Positions 41,201-52,300 of a stretch of DNA of 64,000 nucleotides are shown in pieces. The notes beneath the pieces are model-generated. The model searched no databases. It saw only the letters and a list, made by a program, of their open reading frames with translations, and was not told the origin of the DNA. The stretch lies in the NCBI RefSeq assembly GCF_905220415.1, contig NC_059537.1:13239593-13303592 (forward strand), in the 5' to 3' direction. The DNA is from Colias croceus (taxonomy: Eukaryota > Arthropoda > Insecta > Lepidoptera > Pieridae). The position numbers and the translations under genes are program-made. Each line of letters opens with the position of its first letter. Positions within the stretch are counted from its first letter, which is position 1.

Positions 41201-41847
41201 TACTGTGCTGATTTTAAATCCTGAAATTAAGAAAAAGGTTTCATTAGTTAGATATTTGGATTTGATAATGTTTACTTTAAATTCATAACACAAAGTACAT
41301 ATATGGTACATACCTGGCAAATATCAGGAATTTTAGCATTGAGTACTTTTAAACCTCTAAGGGAATAGTACACTGAGCTCAATTCTTTGCTTTTTATTCC
41401 TTCTTCAAGTATACCTTGCAACCGTTTCACGTCGATTGTACCTTGTAGTATTGCACTGCATAATACTATGGTGCATAATAACACCGACAATTCTGAAAAT
41501 GTAAACAATGAGTTATTGTGAACACCGTGAGGTCGTAAGTGACATATTATTATTGAAATAGGCTAGATTAGACATAATGTATAAGAAATAACCTTAGATA
41601 AAAACAAGCTAGTATAAGCGCCGGCCTATACAGCACCATGACGTGTCCCTAAACATTTACAGGACTTGGATAATGTTGAACTATTATGAAATAGTATAGT
41701 GTTTAATTGTGATCCATAACTGTTTTGCTATAAAATACGTGTTGTTTATCATTTAAACATAATAAAATCATCAATGAAACAAAACCCGGAGAAAATGTAA
41801 ATAGCGTTTTTTGACAGCGATGATGATAACTTACCCCTAAAAAACAT
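35232..41847 (-). CDS. RPN2: Ribophorin II, subunit of oligosaccharyltransferase (RPN2/Swp1)
   Basis: ER membrane subunit of the complex that transfers N-glycans to nascent proteins. Exons (minus): 41835-41847, 41314-41492, 40952-41220, 40400-40561, 39896-40043, 39123-39559, 38220-38367, 36545-36689, 35721-35951, 35232-35371; phases close to 623 aa (human about 631). A 13-base first exon (MFFR+) joins a hydrophobic signal peptide, LSVLLCTIVLCSAILQG. The long luminal part includes TPINYGYVFALCEHMG and ISVSFKDRKYITSEIDTIEF. Three hydrophobic segments follow near the C terminus: AAPLLLLLVLWARLGL, TPAALVFHLALGASLGLY and LSMFATLRYLLPLGALTFL, and the protein ends LADKKRA. The last exons are GC-rich, unlike the luminal exons. 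The 13-nt first exon is inferred from start codon, splice donor and phase. Confidence 0.95.
35995..36105 (-). mobile_element. Miniature element, family A, partial reversed copy
   Basis: 'gatgtgaaactttttaggtg' and 'aaatttcaaggatt' lead to 'gggcacacacgctcttttta', as in the reversed copy at 52801-52945, but the middle is shortened. In ribophorin II intron 8. Confidence 0.55.
36283..36470 (+). repeat. Lepidopteran 'ccgcccgcggctttgcccgc' class repeat in ribophorin II intron
   Basis: Starts 'actagtaccgcccgcggctt', then 'tatcctatctctcaaattgg' and 'atcggttaagtggtttagga', ending in (aagatt)n. A close copy is at 58820-59010. Confidence 0.8.
36838..36905 (+). repeat. Fragment of the 'aaccgacttcaaaaa' repeat
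   Basis: 'aaccgacttcaaaaatggag' and 'gaggttatcaattcggcc' match the start of the inner element at 62061-62800. Only about 65 bp is kept. Confidence 0.65.
36906..38219. other. Remainder of ribophorin II intron 7
   Basis: AT-rich intron with a non-LTR tail at 37898-37985 and a run of ten G near 37835. No other structure found. Confidence 0.5.
37898..37985 (+). mobile_element. 3' tail of a lepidopteran non-LTR retrotransposon
   Basis: 'gaggcctttgcccagcagtg' followed by 'ggctgaataataataa', as at 21700-21768. Confidence 0.7.
38560..39007 (-). repeat. Lepidopteran 'ccgcccgcgactccg' repeat, long subtype, reversed copy
   Basis: Inverse of 1975-2440 over its whole length, including the (tctg)n run, 'aactaacggttcgatttcga' and the start near 39007 ('gtcgcgggcggaagctagta'). 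Only point changes and small indels separate the two. Confidence 0.85.
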
Positions 41848-42421
41848 ATTTTTATATTAGAATCACAATGTGCTTGATTGATTATTTAATTATTTATTCA
41901 ATATAACTAATAAATCTTAATTTAAAATCTCTTCATATCAATAAATGCTGCCGGTACCACCTTCGCAATTTGACGTAAAACGACGACGTAGCATTCAATG
42001 TTGCTATTTCTTAAATTTTCGGATTCTCACTTGGTTAAATCTAAATGAAGAAAATTGTTTGGATGCTACTCTTGTAAATCTATCCAGTCATTGAATAAAA
42101 TAAAAACAAAATTCTAGACAAATTTTAGAAAATAAAGTTTTCTTTTGAATAAAAATAATGAGATTCCCGCGGATCAATCTTTCCTTCTTTTTCTCAAGTG
42201 GCAATCAATCTTTCTGCGTATATCTGTATAGATAGGTATAGATTAAAAAAAGCATTGACATTGAATACCTAATATATAGGTAGTTATCTGTGACATTGAA
42301 GTTTGACATTTACTAAAGTCTAAAATTGCGATTTTAGTCCATTCCAAAATCAAAAAGGGCTCGCTTTCGAGACACAAAATCTAGAGTTCTTTTGTTTCAA
42401 TTAACATAATATCTCGAAAAT
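41848..42421. promoter_or_regulatory. Bidirectional promoter region, ribophorin II / ATP synthase g
   Basis: 574 bp separate the start codons of two divergent housekeeping genes, so both core promoters and 5' UTRs must fit here. No TATA box is evident at a sensible place for either gene. Confidence 0.6.
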
Positions 42422-42858
42422 ATGGCTGGCGCAGTAGCTAAAATACCGTCGTTGATTAACAGTACGTAAAATGTTTATAAAGTAGTCAATAAATTTAAGT
42501 TATGTAATATTATGTCGCAGGTTATATTGCCTACTGGAATTTTAATCTACTCACTTTATTTTTGAATTATTTCAATTTTTGGCATATTTACCTTGCAGCG
42601 GCGATTGCTGACTTCAGGCCCAAGTTTGCCATTTTCATGAAGTACGCTAAGGTCGAACTGGCTCCTCCCAAGCCCAGCGAGATTCCACAGATCCGGGCTG
42701 GAATAGCCAAACTGTTGTCAAGTGCCAAGTCTGGTGCATGGAAGCAACAAACTGTGAAGCAGGCCACATTAAACACCCTTGTCGGAGCTGAAGTGCTTTT
42801 CTGGTTCTATGTCGGAGAATGTATTGGAAAGCGCCACATTGTTGGATACAACGTCTAA
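42422..42858 (+). CDS. ATPsynG: Mitochondrial ATP synthase subunit g
   Basis: Small inner-membrane subunit of the Fo part of ATP synthase, involved in dimer formation. Exons 42422-42461 (MAGAVAKIPSLIN) and 42599-42858, phase 1, 99 aa, usual for the family. Family blocks: RPKFAIFMKYAKVELAPPKP, PSEIPQIRAGIAKLLSSAKS, and a C-terminal membrane helix with GAEVLFWFYVGECIGKRHIV. AATAAA at 42895-42900. Tail-to-tail with DAP3. Confidence 0.95.
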
Positions 42859-43213
42859 TTTAATCACACCTAATGCTCTGTAGTTATAATGTTCAATAAA
42901 ATCGATAAATTATATATATTTGTTTTATTTTTATGTCCTAAAAATATTTAATGAAAGACAATAGATTTACTAGTTATTATTATGTGTGTGTGTGTAACAG
43001 TTAAGATGAACACTACTAATGAATTAAAGCTACCTGCATCATAGCTAACCATCATGAAAACCATATTATTGTTTTTTTTAGTTTTTATTATGATAGCCAA
43101 ATCTTTCATATAGTTATTCTTGTAACTCTTAATTTGTTTCAGCAATGTTCTTTCAATAGGGTAGGTAGTAAAGGACAGAAAATTAAAGAAAAACACTCAT
43201 AATAATAGACTAC

Positions 43214-43219
43214 TTTATT
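43214..43219 (-). terminator. Poly(A) signal of DAP3
   Basis: AATAAA on the minus strand 19 bases beyond the stop codon (43238-43240). Confidence 0.55.
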
Positions 43220-43237
43220 GACTAGTTAATTCATAAT

Positions 43238-45542
43238 TTACAATGGCGCACACAGTTCCATAAATCTAAAAGGATTGCATGCGCTTGTGAGTTTGAGTTC
43301 TGTTTCAGTTTCAGGGGGTCCTCTCAGCCATAACCTGTCCCTGTAGTAGTTGGAGCATGTTAGGAATTCCCTGTCAGTGTAGCGATCAACTCTGATTGGC
43401 ACAAATGGGTCCAAGTGGTCAAATCCCTGAAAAATATTAACATTGATATATGACATCTAAATAAAGAAAATTTGTGTGTGTCATTTAAAAGTATAAATAA
43501 GTTAATAAACAAACCTTTCGAAACAGTAATTGTTTAGGTAAATACGTTCCTCTTTCGCCATCTGGATTGGCAATTGCATCTGCAGTTACCACCATCACTC
43601 CATTGCTCTGAAAAATTGTAAATATGTACTACCTACAATAAATACAATTTTTAATTTTAAAAAAATTTATAATGTTATTGGTTACTAACTTTTTCAGTCA
43701 GTTTACATAAACTGACTGAAAAAGTCATAAGTGATAAAACCTTTATCCACATAGTGAAATAAACATTACCCAGTCATTTTTAGTGAGCTCCAAAAATGAT
43801 GTAGTAAGAGTGACTTCTTCAGGTGCCACCTTCTTTTTTGTTGGTGTTTGTAACGGAGTGGTGGGGTTGAAGAAACCATTACACCCATCAATCGCAACAA
43901 AGGTCTTGCATCTATATTTTAATAATAATAAAATGAACATAATTGATGAGAATGAATGAGAAATAAATAAATAAGTAATTTCATATTTATTATTTAGCCT
44001 GGGGGTTCTCATTTATTTCTTTTTTAATTTTTATCAGTATTAAAATTATGAAAAATATTAAGGAACTTCATAGGAACTTACACTTTTTGATTTGACAGCT
44101 GCTTAACCTCATGTACAATGGCATCAACAACATCACAAGCATATTTGACTCTCGTTATCCCATGCTCAACCAGCTCTAATAGAGGCGCTCCAGCTTCAGT
44201 CTTCTCACGTTTACTCCAGACATACTCTTTCGTTACTTTTAACTAAAAGTGTAAAAGGAAAATTAATTAAATAGGTAGGTACATTGTATTTGTTTTCTTT
44301 TTTTATTGTGTTTAAATCAAAATAGATAACAGATTTTTAACGGAATTTATTTTGTTATATTACTTATACCGAGATTTCAAACACTAACTGTAAGATAGAT
44401 AATAATATAATGAAGAAATAACATTTAAAATCTGTTTAAGCATTTAATTTAATTTCTGAAAATACCTAGAAACCAAATTTTACCTCAGGTGTTTTCAGTA
44501 AGTGTTGGTTCTGTGTCTTGAAATGCAACAACCAGGCAGCTGCGTCAAGCGGCAGATCAACAAAACCCTCACGAGTGGTTGAGTTCGACATTTCCTTGGT
44601 ACGGGGCACACGTCGTAGCCAGTCAGATACTATACAAAATGAAAAAAAAAAAAATCAACACACTTTACCAAGTAGGCCATCACAATAACATTATAATAAC
44701 ATGAATATCTGTATAAATCATTTATTATACCATTTGTTTAAATAAAATAAAGTTTTAACAGTTTTGAATTTACAAATACATACCCCAAGGAACATGTACA
44801 ATCAGATATCCTTCTTCAAATGCATAGTGAAGCAGATGTGCAATGGTCATTGACTTTCCTGTTCCTTCCTCACCATCTTAAGTTATTTAGTTAAGGGAAT
44901 TGGATAATTCTTATAAAATAATAAACATAGCATGCACATGACAATTTTTTTGATACTGGACTACTTTTAAAAAAGTGTTGTATAGAACAGAATTGAACAG
45001 ACAAACATAAATTAACTACAAATTAACTTAAACTTAGTTCACATTTTCACACATTTATCTAGAAAACTTAAAAGAATCCTGTGAAACAACCTTATTGAAA
45101 AAGGATACATAATACGTATCTAATAGCAGGCTTGTTGAAATCAGAAGCTCTAATACATTCAATTATATCCAAACTTGGTTGACGGACCATTATTGATGTT
45201 TCAGCAAATGTTTTTGTTTGCTTCTTGAAAGACTTTGGTAGTCCTCCATGGCCGTATAATTGTTTGCACAAATCTTTGTCAACTGTGTAAAATAAGCCGA
45301 TTTGATTTTCATTGTGCTGTGTCTGGAAAAATAGAAATTGACATAGAATAATACGCTATACTATACTTAAGTTTTTACAAACAATTGTTGTACCAAGAGT
45401 ATGTTCATATTATTATATTCAAATATTGCATAAAGTTTGTAAAATTCGTAGCCCTAATACTTACAGGTGATGCCTCATTTGTTCTAAATGTAACAGCTTG
45501 ACTGTACCGACGACATACATAACGTATGTTGCGGGAAAGCAT
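43238..45542 (-). CDS. DAP3: Small mitoribosomal subunit protein mS29 (DAP3)
   Basis: GTP-binding protein of the mitochondrial small ribosomal subunit, also linked to apoptosis in mammals. Exons (minus): 45465-45542, 45109-45322, 44784-44876, 44484-44629, 44082-44242, 43770-43911, 43515-43607, 43238-43426; phases close to 371 aa (human 398). The N terminus MLSRNIRYVCRRYSQAV is Arg-rich without acids, as in a mitochondrial targeting signal. Walker A is GEEGTGKS at residues 99-106, formed across the exon 2/3 junction. Further family blocks are EYVWSKREKTEAGAPLLELV, KTFVAIDGCNGFFNPTTPL and GFDHLDPFVPIRV. The exon 5 donor was chosen as GT|GTAAGT because it keeps phase. Confidence 0.95.
43686..43726. 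repeat. Short perfect hairpin in DAP3 intron
   Basis: 'actttttcagtcagttta' is followed after three bases by its inverse 'taaactgactgaaaaagt'. No match seen elsewhere in the window. Confidence 0.7.
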
Positions 45543-46312
45543 TTTAATGATTGTATAAATACTACTATATATTTAATTTATATCGTTTCTCTTAATTTTT
45601 TTATGAATTAGATTATAAACAATCACAACAGGAACTTAACCTATAAAGTCATGTGACAGTGACATCTATGTCATAATAAAAGACAGATGACAGCATAGAG
45701 TATACAAACTAGAGCGTGTGTAATGTAGGTAATAAATTATTAGTCGCCGTTGTCCGGCGTCTCAGCTGTAATATCGAGCTTTATGGCAACAACTGCTGGA
45801 TAAAGATTTCCAGACCTGCATTTGAAAAGGAAAACACGGTCGCACTCTTAGTCTTGGTTGGTGTTACGTAGTTTACCCAGATTTAATTTATTTATGTGCA
45901 AGAAAGACAATACCTATGGATGATTTTCTATAATGATCCTCCATTATTACTAACTTTTGTGCTTATGCCGAGTTATTCCACACTAAGAAAAACTATTAAC
46001 ATGGCTGGCTTATTCCCAAACGTTGAAATTGGAACAATAATAACGCCAGCATCTCCATAAAATATATTTTTAGTATGTTTAGATAACGATTATAGATATC
46101 GTTTTAAAAGATTATTGTAATATTGAAGAATATATTGTTGTATGATTAATGATCATTAATTTTGAATGTTTCATTAATAGGGGTTTAAGTCATAGTAAAT
46201 TACATCTCGCAAGGAATTTGTCAAGGATAAAAATAAAACACGTCTGTCGTCTTGCTGCAGAGATAATTTAATAACTTAATAATATACAATTTGCGCGAAT
46301 AAATATATTGAT
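45543..46312. other. Spacer between NBAS stop and DAP3 start
   Basis: 770 bp between two minus-strand genes; must hold the NBAS 3' UTR and the DAP3 promoter. No repeats recognised. A TTTAAT (ATTAAA on minus) near 46267 is a possible NBAS poly(A) signal. Confidence 0.5.
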
Positions 46313-49300
46313 TTACTTAAATACATTTTTAAAATATAGTACAGATTGAGAGAAACCACGTAATGGTGTAGGTACACCCATATACATTAACTTGAGATGT
46401 CCTGCTTCCGCTATGAAGTTGGCTTTGTTCAATTCATCCACTGCTCTATTCACAGTGTAGGAGCACGTTGGCTCGCCACTCGACACCTCACTACCAAGAA
46501 TGTAATTAATAATAGACGAATAAAGAGGACTAGATACTAATTTAATAAACAATCCTTGATCTAGGACTTCCTTGATCAGGTCTTCTTCAATTTCTTCATT
46601 CTGAATTGTTTCCTGAAAAAAAAAGAATTAAATTATTTGAATCGTAAATTTGATTAATTGGGTTTTTAATATTTATATTAAAGTACCTTGTGATCAGCAA
46701 GCAGTTTACACAACATATCCTCGTAGTTGTCACACTTGCTCATCAACAGAACCCAGACGGCGTTCATCACCGCCCTTCCCTCTATATCGGTAAGTAAGTA
46801 TTGCACTTCCTGAAAATATTAAAAACATTATTTTGAACTTTACTAGAAACTACTGTCTATGACGTGACTGACGGTCAGTGAACAAATAAATAATATTTAC
46901 TTAAACCAGAAACAAAAAAGTAATTAAATATTGTTTAGCGGACAGACACACAGATGTTTATCTGCTCCACTTCACGCGCCACGTAAAGTACGAAAAATAT
47001 ATAATAAAAACCTGTTCAGTAAGCACGGGCCTCCTCAGCAGCATTTTGATGAGGACCAAGTTCTCCGCGTGACCGCTCGACTCGAGCAGCATGTGGCGAA
47101 TGTATTCGCAGTGCAGGCTGTGCGATGTACTGCAATCGAAACGAAGCATTAAAATAGTGTGTGGAGGAAGAAAGGTGGAATTCCACCATCGAAAAAGGGA
47201 GGATCTTCGACCAGTGTACTCGAAGGGCCGACCGATATGCCTCCGATTCATTAATCGGAGGCATGCCGGAAAGTTATAAATTATAATATGCTTTGTTGCA
47301 AAAACATTTTGCTTGCGCAATTCATAGTGAAGTGTAGGTTAGCGTAGCGTAGTGTACTGTAGCGTAGTGTAGTGTAGCGTAGCGTAATGTAGTGTAGCGT
47401 AGTGCAGTTTAACGTAGCGTCGTGTAGCATAGTGTAGCGTAGCGTAGTGTAGTGTAGTGTAGCGAAGCGTAGTATAGCGTAGCGTAGTAAAGAGTAGCGT
47501 CGTTTAGTGTAGTGTAGCGAAGTGTAGTATAGCATAGCGTAGGTAGCGTAGTGTAGCGCAGCGTCGTGTAGCGAAGCGTAGTATATCGTAGCGTAATATA
47601 GCGTAGAGTCGTAAAGCGTAGCGTAATATAGCGTAGCGTCGTATAGCGTAGCGTAATATAGCTTAGCGTAATGTAGCGTAGCGTAGCGTAGTAAAGTGTG
47701 TAGTATAGTGTGTGCGCACTCACGTGGCGCAGGGCGTGTGCGGCCAGCAATGCAGCGCGTCGGCGAGCGCGCGGCGCCGCGCCCACGTGTCGCTGCGCGG
47801 GACCAGCGCGCGGAACACTTGCGATCTGCCCTCTTCAGATAGCACCATGTCCTCTGTTACACGAAACATAGTTATTTCGTTATGAGAGGTGTGGGACACC
47901 CGGATGGAACGAAGTTACTAAAATAACTGGCTTGAGAGAGAGAAAAAGACCCACAGAAAAACATGCGAACGCCACACGGCTTACAACTATAGCAAAAAAT
48001 GTCGTTACACACTTTTGGTTTTAATTCCATATAGCCCCCTTTTACAACGCACGATAAGGAACTTCGTACCAAAAAGTTAATCATTAATCGCGTGAAAGAA
48101 ACAGCGTGAATAGACTGAACCGTATGTGCCCACCACGGGTTCAAAATATTTCTCCCCTCAACCAGCTCCCCCCCCCCTCTCCCCAAAACACTTACCATTT
48201 AACCCAGCCACGTACTCATCGTCCGCCCACTCCGTCTTGAACAAATCCACAGTGGAATCGGCTACCGTCATTAAGTCAGCGCCCTGTGGCCTCGCACCAG
48301 CTAGAGCCAACAAGCCGAGCCGCTTGTGAGGCGCTAGACCACGCTCGCTCGCCACTTGTAGCACTTTCTCTACAAGATCTTCTGGGAATTTGATGCCCTC
48401 CTTGTGATATTGCGTCATGCGGGTCACGAGCGTTTGGGTGGACCTGGAAATTATGGGTTTATTTAGTTTTATTTAGTTTGTATGGAATAGGAAAATACGA
48501 ATTCCCAATAATGCGCATATTATGTGCAAATAATTTTGCGATAACAGCTGATTTCAAAAGACAAGATAATTAAGCAATTTAAAGACAGAATAAAAAAAAA
48601 TTGGCAGTAGCTGGCTGGCTATCAGTAGCCCCCCCTCTACAAACTGTCCCCACTCACTCCACATCGTGCAGCAGCTGGTCAGCGGCGAAGTGGAACAGCT
48701 GCGGCAGGTCGAGCCGCAGGTTGAGGCAGTGCAGCAGCGAGTCCAGCGCGCTGGCTCGCAGCACCGGGCTCAGCAAAAGCTGGCTGACTATCGGCAGTAC
48801 TTTGTCCACGTCGCCGTGAGTCATTTCCAGCTCGCTGCAGAAATCAAATATTGATTAGTAATTCCAGTCATATCAAGTATGTACATATGCACGTGCTGCA
48901 ATAATCATTTAGTATGCATGCATGATGGGTGTAGCGTCTCAGGGAGCATCATAATTATATACAACAGCATCTCTGCAGGCGTGCGTGCGACGTTGCCTCT
49001 TTACGAGCGCGCAGTTTCTGCTCTTAGTAGATACAGTTGTTCGTGTGTGGCCCTCGAGTTCACGCGCCTGTATAACGAAGCGGCAACGTCGCACACACGT
49101 TATACGCAACCGGTTCTAGCAAACATTACAACTGCTGCGTGCAATCACCACGTTACACCACACATCAAGCGTGCAGCGCACTTTAAGGTTATTTTGAATG
49201 CTGTTAAACAAATTTTCACTTTTTGTGTACTTGCAACATTAATCTTATTGTATCAAGCGGTTATGCATTTTTCAACTTTACATGTACTCTGTGACTTATA

Positions 49301-52300
49301 TGCTTACTTTTAAAGTAATTAAGTGCTTTTAAAAAAAATATGTACGTGTACTAGTGTACACACGTAAGACCTTATTTTTCCAAAAAATAATTTACTATAC
49401 GCAACTTTACAGAAATACGTCGAATCACGCGTGGTAGGGATAAGAAGAAGATGGCGCGTACGGCGTAACGGAAAAATGTCACGCGTATCGAAAAAATGTT
49501 ACACTAAATTTTTTTCCAACCCCGATAAAGAACAACAGATAAAGAAGAACATCTGGACAGCTGGCGATCAACAACAGTTCGCTTTAAAAGAAGCTTTTTG
49601 CCTCGTGCTACGGAAATTTGGAATCTGCTCCCGCCGGCAGTGTTTCCAATGAGTTACGATTTGGGGACCTTTAAGAAAAGAGCGTACACCCACCTTAAAG
49701 GCCGGCAACACGCCATACCCCTGGTATTGTGGGTGCAAGTGGGCGACGATGTTCACTTAACATCAGATGACCCGTCTGCTCGTTTGCCTGCTATTAACAT
49801 TAAAAAAAAAAAAAAAAGAAGTTTCACTTCAACAAAACAACATAATATTACACTTACGTCCACAATTGTGGTGGGGGATCGCAAGCTTGACGAATATTTT
49901 GTACCGCCTCCGAGTGGAAGTTCTCCAGGAACCGCGCCCATCGGCTCAGCTCTTGGCCCACGCTTGACCACGCTGCTGACCTGACACGATTAGAATATAT
50001 TTAATTAAATATTAAATAAATATAGGAAATTAATTACGTATTTATCTCTATATATATAAAACTCAAAGGTGACTGATATAGTGAATAGTGATCTATCAAC
50101 GCACAGCCCAAACCACTGGAAGGATCGGGCAGAAATTTGGCATGCAGGTAGATGTTAGGACAGAGGCGTCCCCTAAGAAAGGATTTTGATCAAATCTACC
50201 CCCAAGGGGATAAAACAGGGGATGGAAATTTGTATTTATCTTTTCCACGCAGGCGAAGCTGCGGGCAACAGCTAGTTTTAAATATAAATTAATAACACAA
50301 ATACTCAACATGCAATAGAAAATTTATAATAAAATGACATATAAGAGATAAATCATAATTCACTATTCTTTCAAATCACATATCAGATCTAACATTAAAT
50401 ACTGTCAATAATTCAGGTCAAATCGCCATACTACTCAAAACTCGCATTTGTGCAGTCCTCAGTATCTATCTGTAGATTATTTACCCGGGGTTGACAGTAT
50501 TTATCTGTATTATTTACCCGGGGTTGATCTTGGCGTCATTTTCGTGTTCGAGCTGGCAGTAGTCCGCCGCTTGTGCTACCATTAGCTGTCGAGTGGAGCC
50601 GCCCACACTGAAAGTTTTATAATTTTATGTACTTATAATTGTAGATACATACATAATACAAACAAATTGTAGATTTTTACTGAAAAATTTTTTCCAATTT
50701 TTTTTAAACAGATATTTTTTTTTAATTTTTTAATTATTTTAACATACTTAGTATGTTAAAATAATTTGTGACAAATAACGATATTATTGCACTTTGTAAA
50801 TATTTTTGTTTATTTTTCGTATCCTCTTTAGTTACAACAAAAAGGACACTGTTGACAAACAGTTGAAATTTACTGGCTTTAAATTTATACTACATTTTTT
50901 TTTAAATAAAATAATCATATTAGACTAATTTAAAAAGTAGATTACCGTTCTATAGCTTCTTGCGAGAAGCACGTATTCTCAACGAAGGTAAGTATATCCT
51001 CTTTGGACAGCTTGTTGAAGTAGCTCACGCACTCGCGGTACTGCTGCATCCATTTCTTGTTGTTCGCTGATGATTGTGGCACCTGGCACAAATGTAATAT
51101 ATTGTTAACTAGCTTTCCGCCTGCGGCTTCGCCCGCGTTTTCAATGAAAATCCCGCATAGTTCCCATTCCCGTGGGATTTCCGGGATTGCTTCATTTTCC
51201 CGGGATAAAAAGTAACCTATGTCCTTTCTCGGGTATCAAAATATCTTCATACCAAATATCATGAATATTGGTTCAGTAGTTTAGGCGTGATTGAGTAACA
51301 GACAGACAGAGTTACTTTCGCATTTATAATATTAGTATGGATTTGATGTACTAATTTGGGTAAAGAATAACATTTTAATGCAGCAGAACAGGACACTATC
51401 CTAAGTAAAATTAGAAAGTATCTAAGGTTAAACTGAAAGGTTCATAATAAGAGAGGAGAAATACGAGAATAAGATTCTAACTCTTTTCCAATGAAATCAG
51501 TCAGAAAACCAATCAATTTGAGCCCTCGGTCAGCTGTCTACAATTCAGCAGCTTCACAGATTAGCTCAAAATAGTATTTAGCGCGTAATATAACGTACAC
51601 CAGGGCGAATATACGAAGATTTCCATTTCTTAATAGAGGTAATCCACAACAAACTCACGTCAAAGAAGAACTTGGTGAGCCAGCGCGTGTATATCGTATT
51701 GACGGGCACCGGGATGCGGAAGGAAGGTGGCAAAGTGCGCAGGAACTTGGTTAACAGCGCTACGTTTTCTGGCTTGATGATGGATAATATATGGGCCATG
51801 AAGCGCTCTTCTGATGGCTGTTCCAAGAGCAGTTTGTAGTCCAGATCTGGGGGGTTTATTAATCGTGTGTAAGTTTGTCGGTCTGCACTAGAGGTAGGAT
51901 GAAGAAGGATTTAGAAGCGGCAGAATTTTTTCAAATTTTGCAAATATTTATGATAAACTAGCTGTGCCGCGCGGTTTCACCCGCGTGGCTCCGCTCCTGT
52001 TGTCCTATATTACTCGTGGATAATGTAGCTTTCGAATGGTGAAGGAATTTTTAAAATCGGTCCAGTAGTTTATGAGCCTATTCATTACAATCAAACAAAC
52101 AAACAAAGTTTTCCTCTTTATAATATTAGTGTAGATTAAAGTAAAAAAAATAACTATAGTGTTATGAATTTAATTATGATACATTTTGTATTACGTTGGA
52201 ATGCATCTATGCACTTTTCTAATAGCAAAAACAAAAAAAATCTATTCTGGTTTTACACAATTGCCTGTGTATGTGTGAACGTGAGTTATAGGCCAGGTTA

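Noticed and set aside
47336..47700. Array considered as a CRISPR-like or telomeric repeat
   Set aside because: No spacers, unit of about five bases, insect nuclear context; not the TTAGG telomere unit.
47281..47786. ORFs rich in YTTLRYTTLRY on the minus strand
   Set aside because: Products of the pentanucleotide array.
48879..49313. 144-codon plus-strand ORF in an NBAS intron
   Set aside because: No domain, signal or repeat structure; Cys- and His-rich by chance. Kept only as unassigned sequence.
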